From positions 1 through 38,787 of the forward strand of contig CAMNEA010000024.1 of assembly GCA_946536145.1 (NCBI GenBank): a stretch of DNA of 38,787 nt. The letters run 5' to 3'. The position numbers were made by a program, and so were the translations under genes. Below, in pieces: positions 1 to 10,100 of the stretch. This stretch comes from an uncultured Butyrivibrio sp. (lineage in GTDB: Bacteria; Bacillota; Clostridia; Lachnospirales; Lachnospiraceae). Below the pieces are notes generated by a model. That model was given only the letters and a program-made list of their open reading frames with translations, was not told where the DNA came from and searched no databases. How positions within the stretch are numbered: the stretch's first letter is position 1; each line of letters starts with the position of its first letter.

Positions 1-49
1 CGTTACAGTTTGACTCATTTTGCAGAGCAAAACGAGTCAAACTGTAACG
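1..49. repeat. Near-perfect 49-bp palindrome
   Basis: Positions 1-16 (CGTTACAGTTTGACTC) are the exact reverse complement of 34-49. Inside them TTTTGC (18-23) pairs with GCAAAA (27-32), leaving one A/C mismatch and a 3-nt AGA loop. No poly-T follows on either strand, so it does not look like a simple terminator. It begins at the window edge, so its full extent is unknown. It lies downstream of the pilus operon. Confidence 0.7.
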
Positions 50-96
50 TCCCCACTGACTCAAAACTGTAACGTCCCCACTGACTCACTGACTCA
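38..96. repeat. Short direct repeats sharing the palindrome arm sequence
   Basis: A 24-bp unit at 40-63 (core GTAACGTCCCCACTGACTCA) is repeated at 65-88 with a 25-bp period, followed by a partial GACTCAAACTG copy at 91-101. The words GACTCA and AAACTGTAACG are also those of the neighbouring palindrome arm, so palindrome and repeats are parts of one composite element. No protein is supported here. Function unknown. Confidence 0.6.
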
Positions 97-102
97 AACT
101 GC

Positions 103-136
103 AAAGCACCCTATGGTTTTTATTCCCATAGAGTGC
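103..136 (-). terminator. Probable terminator of the pilus operon
   Basis: GCACCCTATGG (106-116) pairs with CCATAGAGTGC (126-136) with one mismatch around a 9-nt loop. On the minus strand the stem is followed by a short T run (TTTG). It sits 7 bp after the stop codon of the last pilus gene, which fits an intrinsic terminator, although the U tract is weak. Confidence 0.5.
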
Positions 137-142
137 TCCGTA

Positions 143-1543
143 TCAGCTCTTGCTGTTCTTCTTTATTCCTTTTACGATAAAAGCAATTCCTGCTATAACC
201 ATGACAGGTATCGGCCACCATAGCTGCCCCGTCTGCGGAAGTCTTCTTGCGCCGAGAACCGCAGGGAGTTCTCTGATTGCTCCAAGTACCTGCGGAAAAT
301 CAGGGAAGAACGGTACTCCCGGTTCGTCAGGTACATCCGGCACGTCAGGAACGTCCGGAACACCAGGTATATCCGGGATATCAGGCACGTCAGGCTGATC
401 AGGCTGACCCGGTACGTCCGGCTCATCAGGTACGTCAGGTACCTCCGGTACATCAGGCACGTCAGGCTGATCAGGCTGACCCGGTACGTCCGGTTCCTCA
501 GGTACGTCAGGTATCTCCGGTACATCAGGCACTCCAGGGACATCCGGGATCTCAGGCTGATCAGGTGAAGGCTGATCAGGGATCTGTGGAGAATCAGGCT
601 TATCGGGTTCTTCAGGTGTACCCGGAGCTACCGGGATATCAGGTATATCCGGAACTACTATAGTATTGGTTATCACAAAAATATGCTTGTGATCAATGCG
701 GTTCGTAGTTACCCTTCCGGTGTAATTCTCACCCGGATTACTCTCATCAACACTCCAGCTGTGTCCGGCCTCAACTGTTTCAGTATATGACCAGCTGTTG
801 TCATCCGAGAGCGCTACCTTCTCATACTCCTCACCGTCACAGTAAATATTTACATCTATGGAATCGGGACGGTTGTCTTCATATCCGCTGTCACTCCATC
901 TCTTGTAAACTTCAATTATATCTTTCTCATCATTTTTCTCTTTGGATTTCTTTGGCGAAGCCTCCGGCGCGTAATTGACCTTAAGTACTCCGTCATCTCC
1001 CATCTCCAAAAGAGGTACCGGATAAACAAAGTTCACAAAAGAGTGAGTGTAATCACCTTTAACAACCTTATCGCTGAGCACATAGTATACGCCAAGCTCA
1101 AGATCTGTGTAATAGGTCTTGCCCTGAGCATCAGAGATACCGCTCTTTATCTCAGTGACATTTCTGGAATTGACATAGCTGTAGAGCTTGTCAGTATCGC
1201 TCTCCATATCGTACTCGACTACGTCCTTCCAGGAGTCATAGTCATATCCGTTATTAAAGAAATCAGGATCCGCAAACGCGTCCTTAAACTCATCTGTAAC
1301 CGCATACTGACCATCTTTATCAATAGTGGCCACAAGATAAATATGCGAGGGCACATTTTCCATCAGCTTATCGTCGATTGATAAATGTGTTATGGTAAGG
1401 CTCCCCTTCTTCCCCATGTCTATGTCTGCCCTGGAAGCATTTTTAGCAAGTGCAGTGCCGGCAGGCATCATCGACAGAGTCAAAAGAAGTGCCGTCAAAA
1501 ATGCCGATATTCTGATGAAAATTCTTTTACTGTGAGTATTCAT
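143..1543 (-). CDS. LPQTG-anchored minor pilin / pilus-base protein with proline-rich spacer
   Basis: 466 residues. An N-terminal Sec signal peptide ends near ALA (about residue 33). The N-terminal half contains the GVYYV motif seen in Gram-positive pilins. A Cna-B-like domain (about 211-295) follows, then a long proline-rich stalk (about 297-425) of PDVP/PEIP/PGQP units, and a cell-wall sorting signal: LPQTG at 435, a hydrophobic segment and a KGIKKNSKS tail. The stalk is what cell-wall-spanning anchor pilins usually carry, so it is probably the subunit that fixes the fibre to peptidoglycan; this is inferred from family knowledge and from its position as last gene. The ATG has a GAGG Shine-Dalgarno 5 nt away, and the gene starts 8 bp after the sortase stop. 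A stand-alone Cna-B adhesin is the alternative. Confidence 0.85.
   Translation of the reverse strand: MNTHSKRIFIRISAFLTALLLTLSMMPAGTALAKNASRADIDMGKKGSLTITHLSIDDKLMENVPSHIYLVATIDKDGQYAVTDEFKDAFADPDFFNNGYDYDSWKDVVEYDMESDTDKLYSYVNSRNVTEIKSGISDAQGKTYYTDLELGVYYVLSDKVVKGDYTHSFVNFVYPVPLLEMGDDGVLKVNYAPEASPKKSKEKNDEKDIIEVYKRWSDSGYEDNRPDSIDVNIYCDGEEYEKVALSDDNSWSYTETVEAGHSWSVDESNPGENYTGRVTTNRIDHKHIFVITNTIVVPDIPDIPVAPGTPEEPDKPDSPQIPDQPSPDQPEIPDVPGVPDVPEIPDVPEEPDVPGQPDQPDVPDVPEVPDVPDEPDVPGQPDQPDVPDIPDIPGVPDVPDVPDVPDEPGVPFFPDFPQVLGAIRELPAVLGARRLPQTGQLWWPIPVMVIAGIAFIVKGIKKNSKS
384..540. repeat. 72-bp tandem DNA repeat in the pilin stalk
   Basis: The word GGCACGTCAGGCTGATCAGG starts at 384 and again at 456, a 72-bp (24-codon) period, and a third, partly diverged unit continues to about 540. 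It encodes the PDVP/PDEP/PGQPDQP stalk of the minor pilin. Near-identity at DNA level implies recent duplication, so stalk length may vary between strains by slippage or recombination. Confidence 0.75.
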
Positions 1544-1551
1544 AGTATCCT

Positions 1552-2406
1552 CTAATTCTTTTTCTGCTTCTTTTTCCCGTTGAACCTGTCTGAGGTCATG
1601 ATAAGGAAAATGATAAATGCAATAAATAGTATTGGTGCCCCGATAAAAGGAGCCACATAGAGACTTGAGTACCTCACCGCATCAGCTGGTACGATAAGTC
1701 TGGTTTCTTCATTATAATCAACACGCTTGGCTCTCACAAGAAGCCTGTGGGTATTGACGCCGTAGGGCGTACATGTAATCAGCGTGACGTATTCTTTTCC
1801 ATCTACGATTGCCAGATCCTGTGTCTCCTCAGGGAGTACGATATTGATCTGATCAACCTGGTATGCAAATGTCTGATCTAATATGTGTAATAAAAATGTG
1901 TCGCCTACGATCATCTGATCGAGGTCCGTAAAAAGCTTGGCGGACGGAAGTCCTCTGTGTCCCGATAGGATCGCGTGGGTCGATGTGGTGCCCGTGGGAA
2001 AAGAGGTTCCCTCGAGATGTCCTATTCCGACCTGAAGGACTGTTTCATCAGTCCCGTGATAAATTGGGAGATTTACTCCAATATTCTCAATTTCTATGTA
2101 TCCGATGACCCCTGTTCCAGTGGGATCAAGTACGCTATTATACTCAGCCATCTCCTCATCGGAGAGCTTAAAATGCATCGGTTGTTTGGCCAGAGCCTCG
2201 TTATACCTGTACGCTTCCTGCCATATCTTGGAATAATCTTCCTCTGAAATAGCTCCCAATGCTTCCTGATAATTTGTTATAGCCCTGCTCTGGTTCTTGG
2301 AGTTTATATAGTTACTTACTGATGGATATAAAAATATACACAGCCCCACGATGAAGATCAATGAAAATATTATGTTTGGTAACAGCTTCTTTAGTATTTT
2401 ACTCAT
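1552..2406 (-). CDS. srtC: Class C (pilin-polymerising) sortase
   Basis: 284 residues, a cysteine transpeptidase that joins pilin subunits through their LPXTG motifs at the outer membrane face. It has an N-terminal membrane segment (about 13-30), the sortase barrel with catalytic His150 (LSGHRG), Cys212 (TLITC) and Arg221, and a second C-terminal membrane segment (about 250-272) with a basic tail. Two membrane anchors and the position between two LPXTG genes are typical of class C. The usual DP(W/F) lid is not obvious; the lid region reads DPTGTG. It lies downstream of the major pilin and upstream of the minor pilin in one transcription unit. Confidence 0.93.
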   Translation of the reverse strand: MSKILKKLLPNIIFSLIFIVGLCIFLYPSVSNYINSKNQSRAITNYQEALGAISEEDYSKIWQEAYRYNEALAKQPMHFKLSDEEMAEYNSVLDPTGTGVIGYIEIENIGVNLPIYHGTDETVLQVGIGHLEGTSFPTGTTSTHAILSGHRGLPSAKLFTDLDQMIVGDTFLLHILDQTFAYQVDQINIVLPEETQDLAIVDGKEYVTLITCTPYGVNTHRLLVRAKRVDYNEETRLIVPADAVRYSSLYVAPFIGAPILFIAFIIFLIMTSDRFNGKKKQKKN

Positions 2407-2443
2407 TCCTCTTTCTCGTGGATCAACATTATCTGAATCATTC

Positions 2444-2487
2444 CTGTATTTCCAAGGAAATCATAGCGATTCCCCTGGAAAATACAG
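2444..2487 (-). other. Stable hairpin between major pilin and sortase genes
   Basis: CTGTATTTCCAAGGAA (2444-2459) pairs with TTCCCCTGGAAAATACAG (2470-2487) around a 10-nt loop. It lies in the 159-bp pilin-sortase gap. No T run follows on the minus strand, so a full terminator is unlikely. An mRNA processing or 3'-end-protecting stem that raises pilin over sortase is a reasonable inference. Confidence 0.55.
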
Positions 2488-2565
2488 TCAGTTTCGTATT
2501 TGAAACAAGATTCAATTTATATAGAACTTTTTCATACCCTGTAAATTAAATTTATAACCACCGGA

Positions 2566-4062
2566 TTACTCTGCATCAGCCTTTCTGCGAAGCATAAAAT
2601 ATGCAACGCCTGCAATGATAAGAATACCGCCAATGATGTAGAAGATTGTTGTTCCGATGCCACCTGTTGAAGGAAGTGTGTTACCTGTCTTGTTAACTAC
2701 AAGCTCAACAGTTGCAGCAATAATCTCATTGTCATACTTTACTTCTTTAGTATTTGTAGTAACAGAACCGTCAACGATGTCTCCGTTTTCGTCAAGAAGC
2801 CATGTCTTGTGTGTTTTAACCTCTGTTGTCTGCTGAGGTGTTACAGTGATTGACTGTGTAAGCTTGTTGTATCCGTTAGGAGCCACTGTCTCTTCGATTG
2901 TAACAGCTGCATCAGAAACAAGACCTCTTACTACGATTACAGAACCATCTTCTTTTTTAGTTGTGATCTCTGTTGAACCTTCGCCGGCATATACATAAGA
3001 ACCATCAGAAAGTCTGTCTGCCTCAACAGCAAATGGGAATCTGAAAGTTGCACCGGGAAGTGCGTTACCGTTCTGATCTACCTTCTTGATAGCAAGAGCA
3101 TATGTGTAGATTGTCTCTTCGTCTTCAGCCTTCTTAACACCGTTCCAGCCAAAATCAACATGGTTTGTATTTCCAGTGCCTGCGATAGCAGCTTCCTTGG
3201 TTACTGTAGCAGAGTATTTGATGATAACCTCTGCACCGTTTTTGTAAAGGCTGTTTCTGTTTCCATCAACCCAGGGAATAACAATCTTCTTATCAGCATC
3301 AAACTGTGTAGCTGTAAGAGTTGTCTGATCATCAGTTGTCTGATCGCTTGCATCATCATCAACAACGATGCTGTCAACAGTTACATCTGCAAGGAAATCA
3401 GGAAGAGTATCCTGGATGTAATAGCTTGTGATCAGCTCTGCACCTGTTCCTGCTCCATCATAGTTGGATGTCTTGAACTTAACTGTATAATTTACTCTCT
3501 GTCCGATATAAACGATAGTATCATCAACTGTCTTGCCTTCAAAAACAGGAGTTGAAGAGTTCTTGTCAACGAGCTGTGCATTAGGGTTTGTTGAATCAAC
3601 TGTGATTGCCTGATCACCCTGAGTTGTTGATACAACGTAGTATCCATAATCAAGGCCTGTGAAGCTAAGAGCAGAACCATCACTTACAACTTCTGCTGTT
3701 GCAGACTGCTGGCCATCAGCCCAAGTCTTGAGAGCTTCTTTAAGTCCGTCGCTCATCTCATCACCTGAAAAAGCAGCAGTAGTTGCAGAAATGTTACCTG
3801 CATTGTCTTTTGAAAAATAAGCTGCAAGAGAAGTAGGGATATCACCTGAGTAGGCAATTGAACCACCATCTGTTCCAGTTACTGTTGCATCGAAGAGCTT
3901 GTAGATCTTGTACGTCTCTCCCTTTGCTGCATTGCTAATGTTGATCGTTGCGCTTCCGTTTGCTACAGTTACATCCTGAGCGAAAGCTGTTACGCTTGCA
4001 CCCATGATCATGGTTGCAGCAAGAATCCCGGTTAATAGTTTCTTAATTCCTTTCATTTCCAT
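2566..4062 (-). CDS. Major pilin (backbone fimbrial subunit), LPSTG-anchored, isopeptide type
   Basis: 498 residues. A signal peptide ends near TAFA (about 28). The N-domain begins with YKIYKLFDAT, a hallmark of SpaA/FimA-type backbone pilins. Middle and C-terminal domains are Cna-B-like, including an E-box-like stretch VTIEETVAPNGY that normally supplies the glutamate for an intramolecular Lys-Asn isopeptide bond. The sorting signal is LPSTG at 463, a hydrophobic span and an RRKADAE tail. No canonical YPK pilin motif is evident, so the polymerising lysine is undetermined. Two in-frame ATGs (4062 and 4056) share the AAAGGAG ribosome site; the first is 4 nt from it, the second 10 nt. It lies 104 bp after the giant adhesin. 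Confidence 0.9.
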   Translation of the reverse strand: MEMKGIKKLLTGILAATMIMGASVTAFAQDVTVANGSATINISNAAKGETYKIYKLFDATVTGTDGGSIAYSGDIPTSLAAYFSKDNAGNISATTAAFSGDEMSDGLKEALKTWADGQQSATAEVVSDGSALSFTGLDYGYYVVSTTQGDQAITVDSTNPNAQLVDKNSSTPVFEGKTVDDTIVYIGQRVNYTVKFKTSNYDGAGTGAELITSYYIQDTLPDFLADVTVDSIVVDDDASDQTTDDQTTLTATQFDADKKIVIPWVDGNRNSLYKNGAEVIIKYSATVTKEAAIAGTGNTNHVDFGWNGVKKAEDEETIYTYALAIKKVDQNGNALPGATFRFPFAVEADRLSDGSYVYAGEGSTEITTKKEDGSVIVVRGLVSDAAVTIEETVAPNGYNKLTQSITVTPQQTTEVKTHKTWLLDENGDIVDGSVTTNTKEVKYDNEIIAATVELVVNKTGNTLPSTGGIGTTIFYIIGGILIIAGVAYFMLRRKADAE

Positions 4063-4166
4063 TCCTCTCCTTTGAATCTTGTTTTCTTTAAATCTTTGTT
4101 TGTATTACCGGAGTTTACGAAACTCCTGTTTTAAAGCACTGCGGCTCTAAATCCTTAATCAGACCC

Positions 4167-7100
4167 TTATTCAAGGTCTCTCTTTTTCCTTCCGGAAGAA
4201 AGCACTGCTCCAAAGGCACTTGCCAGTATAAGAGCCATTCCGGCTGCAGTGAACGGAACACTTCCCATTCCACCGGTCTGAGGCAGTTCGTTGTAGAACA
4301 TAAGCTTATTAGTTATAGTTACCTCGCCGTAATTTCCGCCTGTAGCAGTCATTACATATTCCGAACTCTCTGACTTTCTTCCGTTTGAGTCAACAACATT
4401 GAATGTTCCGTGCTGATTTACGTAGTAGTCGTTGCCTTTGTAGTTATACTTTATAGTGAAAGAAGTCTTGTAGGAATCTGCTTCTTTTACCATATACTCA
4501 TAGCTTCTTCCCTGCTCATCATAGAGCGGCAGATCATTGTATGTCTTTGTCCATATGTCACCATTCACATTTTCACTTGTCAGGACATCTGACTTATATA
4601 AAGTCCATTTTCCGTTTCCGACAGGTCTCTGATAGATCTCAATATCAAGTTTAGAGTATCTGTCCTTAATGTTTTCATCATTTTCATCAAACCACAACTT
4701 GGAAACCGTAAGGCTGCCTTTAAATGTATTGGTGAACACGATGTCACTTACTGAAGTTCCCTCTGTGAACTTTGGTATAAAGTTGTTTCTTGAGAATGAA
4801 GTAATTCCCGTATCAGGGTTCTCCCCAAGGAACAACTCACATCTTGTTACTTCATTAGTAAACTCAGAATCGCTGTAGTATATTATGTTGGCTCCAAGAT
4901 AGTGGAACTCCTCAGTAACATTTGTCGTGTCGCCTTCAGACCTTGCCGGATTTCTGAGTTTAGAGTACGTATAGCTCTTTGTGAAGGTTGTATCCTTCTT
5001 GGTGACTATAACCTTTACATAGTACTCATTATTGTTGACGTTATAAGAAATTCCGTCTATCTTGTCAGTCTCATCCTCAGTTATCTTGTAGCGATACTCG
5101 CCTTCATATCTGAATGAGATTGAACCAAAGTCTGCAATTGCCTTGCCGTCATTCTCATCAGCCTTAGTAACTACTGCCTCGGTTCTCTCAGGCATCGGCT
5201 GCTTGCCTGCATCGATGTAGTGGAGTCGCTCTGAGTCAAGCGCTTCGTATCCGATGGGCTCTATTTTGAACTTAAAAGACATTGCATCGCCCCATGGACC
5301 TCCTGTGAGGTTCTTGGCAACCTGTATAGGGCCTATCGGCAAGCTGTAATAGTTGGCTACCTGTACTGTCTGAACCTCTTCACCAACAACAACATCTGTA
5401 GGAATTCCGTATATCTTGCCGGGGACATCTACAGAAAATACTGCCCTCTTATTGTCACCTCCGTCGCCGTATGAATGACCTCCACCAGGGTCAGTTGTAA
5501 CGCCATACATGGTTACCCTGGTTCCGGGTGCATTCGGTATCAGAGAGCTGGTATTGGAACTCTCGTCATAAGTAAAAGTAAATCCGTCTCCAACCTCTTC
5601 TACACTGTACCTTCCGGCAGGAAGGCCAAAGATCGACCACTGGGCACTCTCATTATATACAACCCTGTAAGTCTTACCTGCAAAAGCTCCATATCCTCTG
5701 GCTTGTCCCTCAGTTCCGGCACTTCCGACAAAGCCCTTGAATACAATGTAATCATTTGTTCCTTTCTTTGTGATCCGGAACCATACATTTTGCAGTATGG
5801 AATCAGTACCATCTCTGACCAGGCTTTCTTCAAACTCGTTGACTACCATCTTGTGGATCCTAAGCATTCCGTCACCCGTATTCTGGAATGCTGCCCTTCT
5901 TACAAGCTGATCCTCAGGGATATAGAATGTAGATCCTATAGCAATAGCCCTGACGTAGGTATATTTATCCTGGTAGCCATCGTCATAAAGCCTTTTTATA
6001 TTTATATTTGTGTTTGCATCGTTAAGACCACCCTCAGGAACCTTTACATAATAGTATTTTATCTTCTGATTATCTGTACCCGGATCATCTATCCTTATAT
6101 ATATATATGAAGGATCCTTTTTTATCTGGGTTGTGTTCCCCTGAGTTATGTCATTTTCCGTTACAATAAGATAGATCTTTCCATCCTGCGCAATAATGCT
6201 GTTATTGTAATCAAAATCATAAGAAATAACCGAACCGTCATTCTGAAGGTTATTTGTCAGCGTCTTTAGCTTTCCGTCTTTCTGAAGCACCCTGACAGTG
6301 AAGCTGAATTTCAGATTTCCGGGATCTCCGCCATTGAGATACTTGTAAAGCGTAAATGCCGCATGTCCCTGCCTTGTCACGTTATTAAATGTCGGCACAC
6401 CTTCTATCTCATTGCCAATACTGCCATTATTGTCATCATAGTAAACAGGTTTGCTTACATCATAATAAGCAGTCTTGGTAAATTCGTTTACTTCGCGGTA
6501 GGTAACAGTAACCTTCGCATAGTAAACTCTGGTATCAGGCGTGTATGAAGAACCATCATCACCTGAAGTACCTGCCGTCTCTGCTATCTTGTAGATGAAC
6601 GTCTCCGGATTTCCGGGACTTGCAGCTGTATATTGGAAATTCCTTCTTCCATAAGCATTATCTGCGCCATAGGCTATAGACTCAAACGAAATATGACTTG
6701 CATCAATCTGTTCCTGATCGACTATCATTTTACTACTGTCTTGGTCATAACCTGTGCGAACGCTTTGCAGTTCAGTCCATCCAGTGCTTGAATTCTGGTC
6801 CTGCTTATACAGTGAAAACTTAAAGCCTGAAACAGTTGCAGGTTGGTTATCAATTGTCTTTAAGGCCTCGAACTGTGCTGTTCCACCTATCTTCCTGATG
6901 TCGTTGTAGGTATTATGGAACTCGGCTTTCAGTTCAACATCAGGAAATACCAGCCAGCCGGATGTTGGATTTGAGTTATACCACTTGGCGGTTTTGTTTC
7001 CTGAAATCATAACGCCTGCTGCGCCCGCATTAACAGAAACAGTACCTGCATCAATAAAGTTCCAGATGATTGTTCTTGCAACCGTATCCTCACTTGTACC

Positions 7101-10100
7101 TGCAAGAGTGTCTGAACCAACTGTAGAATTATCATCCGGTCCAACCTTATACTTATGTACCACAAAGTCGCCTTTGCTTCTTACATTGAATACAATAGTC
7201 TGTCCTGGCTTCTTTAGTATCTTAAGTTTGTCAGCCTGATCTACCTTATACTTATTGCTGTCATCAATCGTTACATAATAGGTACCGTTATCGGCATAGG
7301 ATCTAAGATCAATAGTGCTCTTTTGCGAATTGTCGTCATATACTATCTGAGCGTTGTCTTTTCTAGTAGCAAGATCTGCAGAAGCATCTCTTACGTATTG
7401 AAGCATCCTTTCGATACTGTCATTTATTGCACTCTTTTCAGCGAGACCGAAAACAACAATCCCATTGTGGGATATTCTGCTTGCATAATCCCTTGGAACA
7501 ATGAAGTAAGCAGGCTCACCCTTAATTTGGAATTTTCCGGTAACCTCACCTGCCATAAAGGTCTGCTCTTCCGGATTGGTCATGTCGTTACCGGTCTGTC
7601 CATCCGCATCAACAATCTTTACAGCAAAGTTTGTCTCTGACTCAGAAAACTTTATCTTTCCTGCTGTAATACCAAAGTTTATGGCATCTCCGAGTACTGA
7701 CTTGTATGTATCAGTTCCCGGTTCATGTTTCTGATAGGAAATAACCGCAAATATCGAGAAGCTCTCCGATGTAAACTCTACCTTCTCTTCTTTATCTCCT
7801 ACTGTCGCAGCAGCCTCTGCGAGTGTCTCAACCTTGATATCTTCCTTGGTGATATCTGTAGCTTCCTCTGTTGACGTGATCTCGCTTTCTTCTTTTACCT
7901 CTTCCTTGATAGGAAGGTGTACTACTGTTACATTCTCATCGTCTGATGCCGAAATCCCGTCTGAAAGCTGTTGATCCCTGAACTCAATCGATACAGTCAC
8001 AGAGCCTTCCTTGGGCTGGATTTCTTTATTGTTATACATGAATGCTATGTCATACAGTAGCGTATTGTTATCAGTAAGCTCATCTGCTGACTCTTTCCCT
8101 GACTGCTCGGCAATGGTCTCGGCGCTGTCATTGAGTGCTTCCATGTAAGCGTCGTAGTTGTACTTCTCAGACTCTGCGGTTACCTCTGCTGCCTTGAGCT
8201 CTACTCCATCAGGGAAGACATTCTTCTTATTGGTTGTAACCTTGATTTTTACCTTCTTATCTGAGAAGGTGAACTCTGTCTCTTTGCTTGCCCTGACAAA
8301 GGTAAATGCTATCTCAAAGTCCTCAGTGATCTCAACTGTTTCATCATCAGCTGTAGTGAGCTTGTAGCCTGCGATGATCTTATCCTGTGCTTCTTCATCG
8401 GCAGTCTCTTTGTCTTCCTTGTCATCCTCAGCCTTCTCATCCCCGGCATCGGATTCTTTTGCTGCCTCTTCGTCAAAGACAGGCTCTATATTTACAATTT
8501 CATTCTCCTCATAGAAGAGTCCCTCGTAAAAATATCCATCGATCTCATCAGGCTCTAAATCCTTAGCCGTCTTCTCCCCTGAGATCTTGAGTTCTTTGGA
8601 CTCTGCTATGTCCTCTCCGCCCTTATCAACATATTTTGCTGTAAGAACTACTGAAGTCTTTACTTCTGTTTCTGCGTATGTGAGAACAACTGTTGTATCC
8701 TCTGTGAGCTCTTTTACTGAGTCATCATCGAAATTCACTTCATATACAGACTTAACTTCCTCTTCATCCTCTGTCTCCTCAGCAGTTTCTTTTACTGAGA
8801 TGGAAGTTATGGCCTTATCTTCAATAGCTGCCTGCTTGAATTCATACCCTTCAATCTCAGGAGCATCCTCAGCAAATTCGAAGCTGTCCTTGATCTTGAG
8901 CTCTTCCTCTTCACGTAGCTCTTTGCCCTCTTCGTCTACGAATGAAGCTGTAAGGACAACGTTCTTAATCTCTTCCTCTTCTACTGCCTTGTAAGTAAGA
9001 ACTAAGGCAGCATCCTCTTTGATATCCTCAGAAGACTCGTCTTCGAGAGTCACTTCGTAGTATCTTACCTGGGCTTCATCATCAGTCTTCTTAACAGCTA
9101 TGGCTGTGATGAGCTTGTCATCAATAGAAGCTTCTTTGAACTCATATCCCTCAATTTCAGGAGCTTCTTTTGCAAAATCAATGCTGTCAGAGTTGCTCAG
9201 CTCTTTGTCTTCCTTGAGAGCTTCGCCCTCTTCATCCACATAGGAGACAGTGATCGTAACGTCTTCAGTGAGTTCTGTGTCGGCATCCTCTTCTGATTCC
9301 TCTGCCTTATAGGTAAGAACTACTGTCTTGTCCTCTTTGATGTCCTCGCTGTCGCCATCCGTGAATGTAACTTCATAATAATTGTAACCATCATCAGTCT
9401 TCTTTACAGAAACGGATGATATGCTGTCACCGTCAATTGTTGCCTTCTCAAATGTATAACCCTCGATCTGGGGTGCCTCATCCTCAAAGCTGATGCTGTC
9501 GGAAATGCTGATCTCTTTGTCATCCTTCAGTGACTCACCCTCTTCATCTACATAAGAAACGGTGAGTACTACATCTTCATCGAGCTCGTCATCGTCTTCT
9601 TTATCTTTCTTATCGGCATCGTCTTCTTTATCTTTCTTATCGGCATCGTCTTCTTCATCTTCTTTACTCTTAAGACTTGAAGCAGCATCTGCCTCGTCCT
9701 CTTCCTCATCTGCTGAAGAATCTACAGAACTTGCATCCACAGCTGCGTCATCCTCTTTGCTGTTCTTGGAAGATGCGCTATCGGAAGCATCCTCTTTTGC
9801 TTCGTCTTCCTCTTCTTCTACTTCTGTATCATCGGAAGGATCTTCATCGTCCTTATCAAGTGAGCCTGCTGTTCCGGCTTCATCAGAAGTCTCTTCTTCC
9901 TCTTCTGAATCTTCGTCAGCATCGTTCTCTGCTTCGTCGTCCTCAGAAGAAGCTTCTGCGGAAGCATCACTCACATCTTCAGAAGCTTCATCAGAACCAT
10001 CCTCTTTTTCAGAATCTTCTGAATCCGAACCTGTATCTTCTGAGTCATCGCCGTCCTCATCATCCTCAACAGATGTATCCTCCGCGGCATCATCATCAGA

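Noticed and set aside
1..101. CRISPR array at the left edge
   Set aside because: Only two full repeat units with an effectively absent spacer, and no cas genes nearby.
150..398. Plus-strand ORF with collagen-like GTSGTSG repeats
   Set aside because: It is the antisense of the PDVP stalk repeats of the minor pilin; no ribosome site or promoter supports it.
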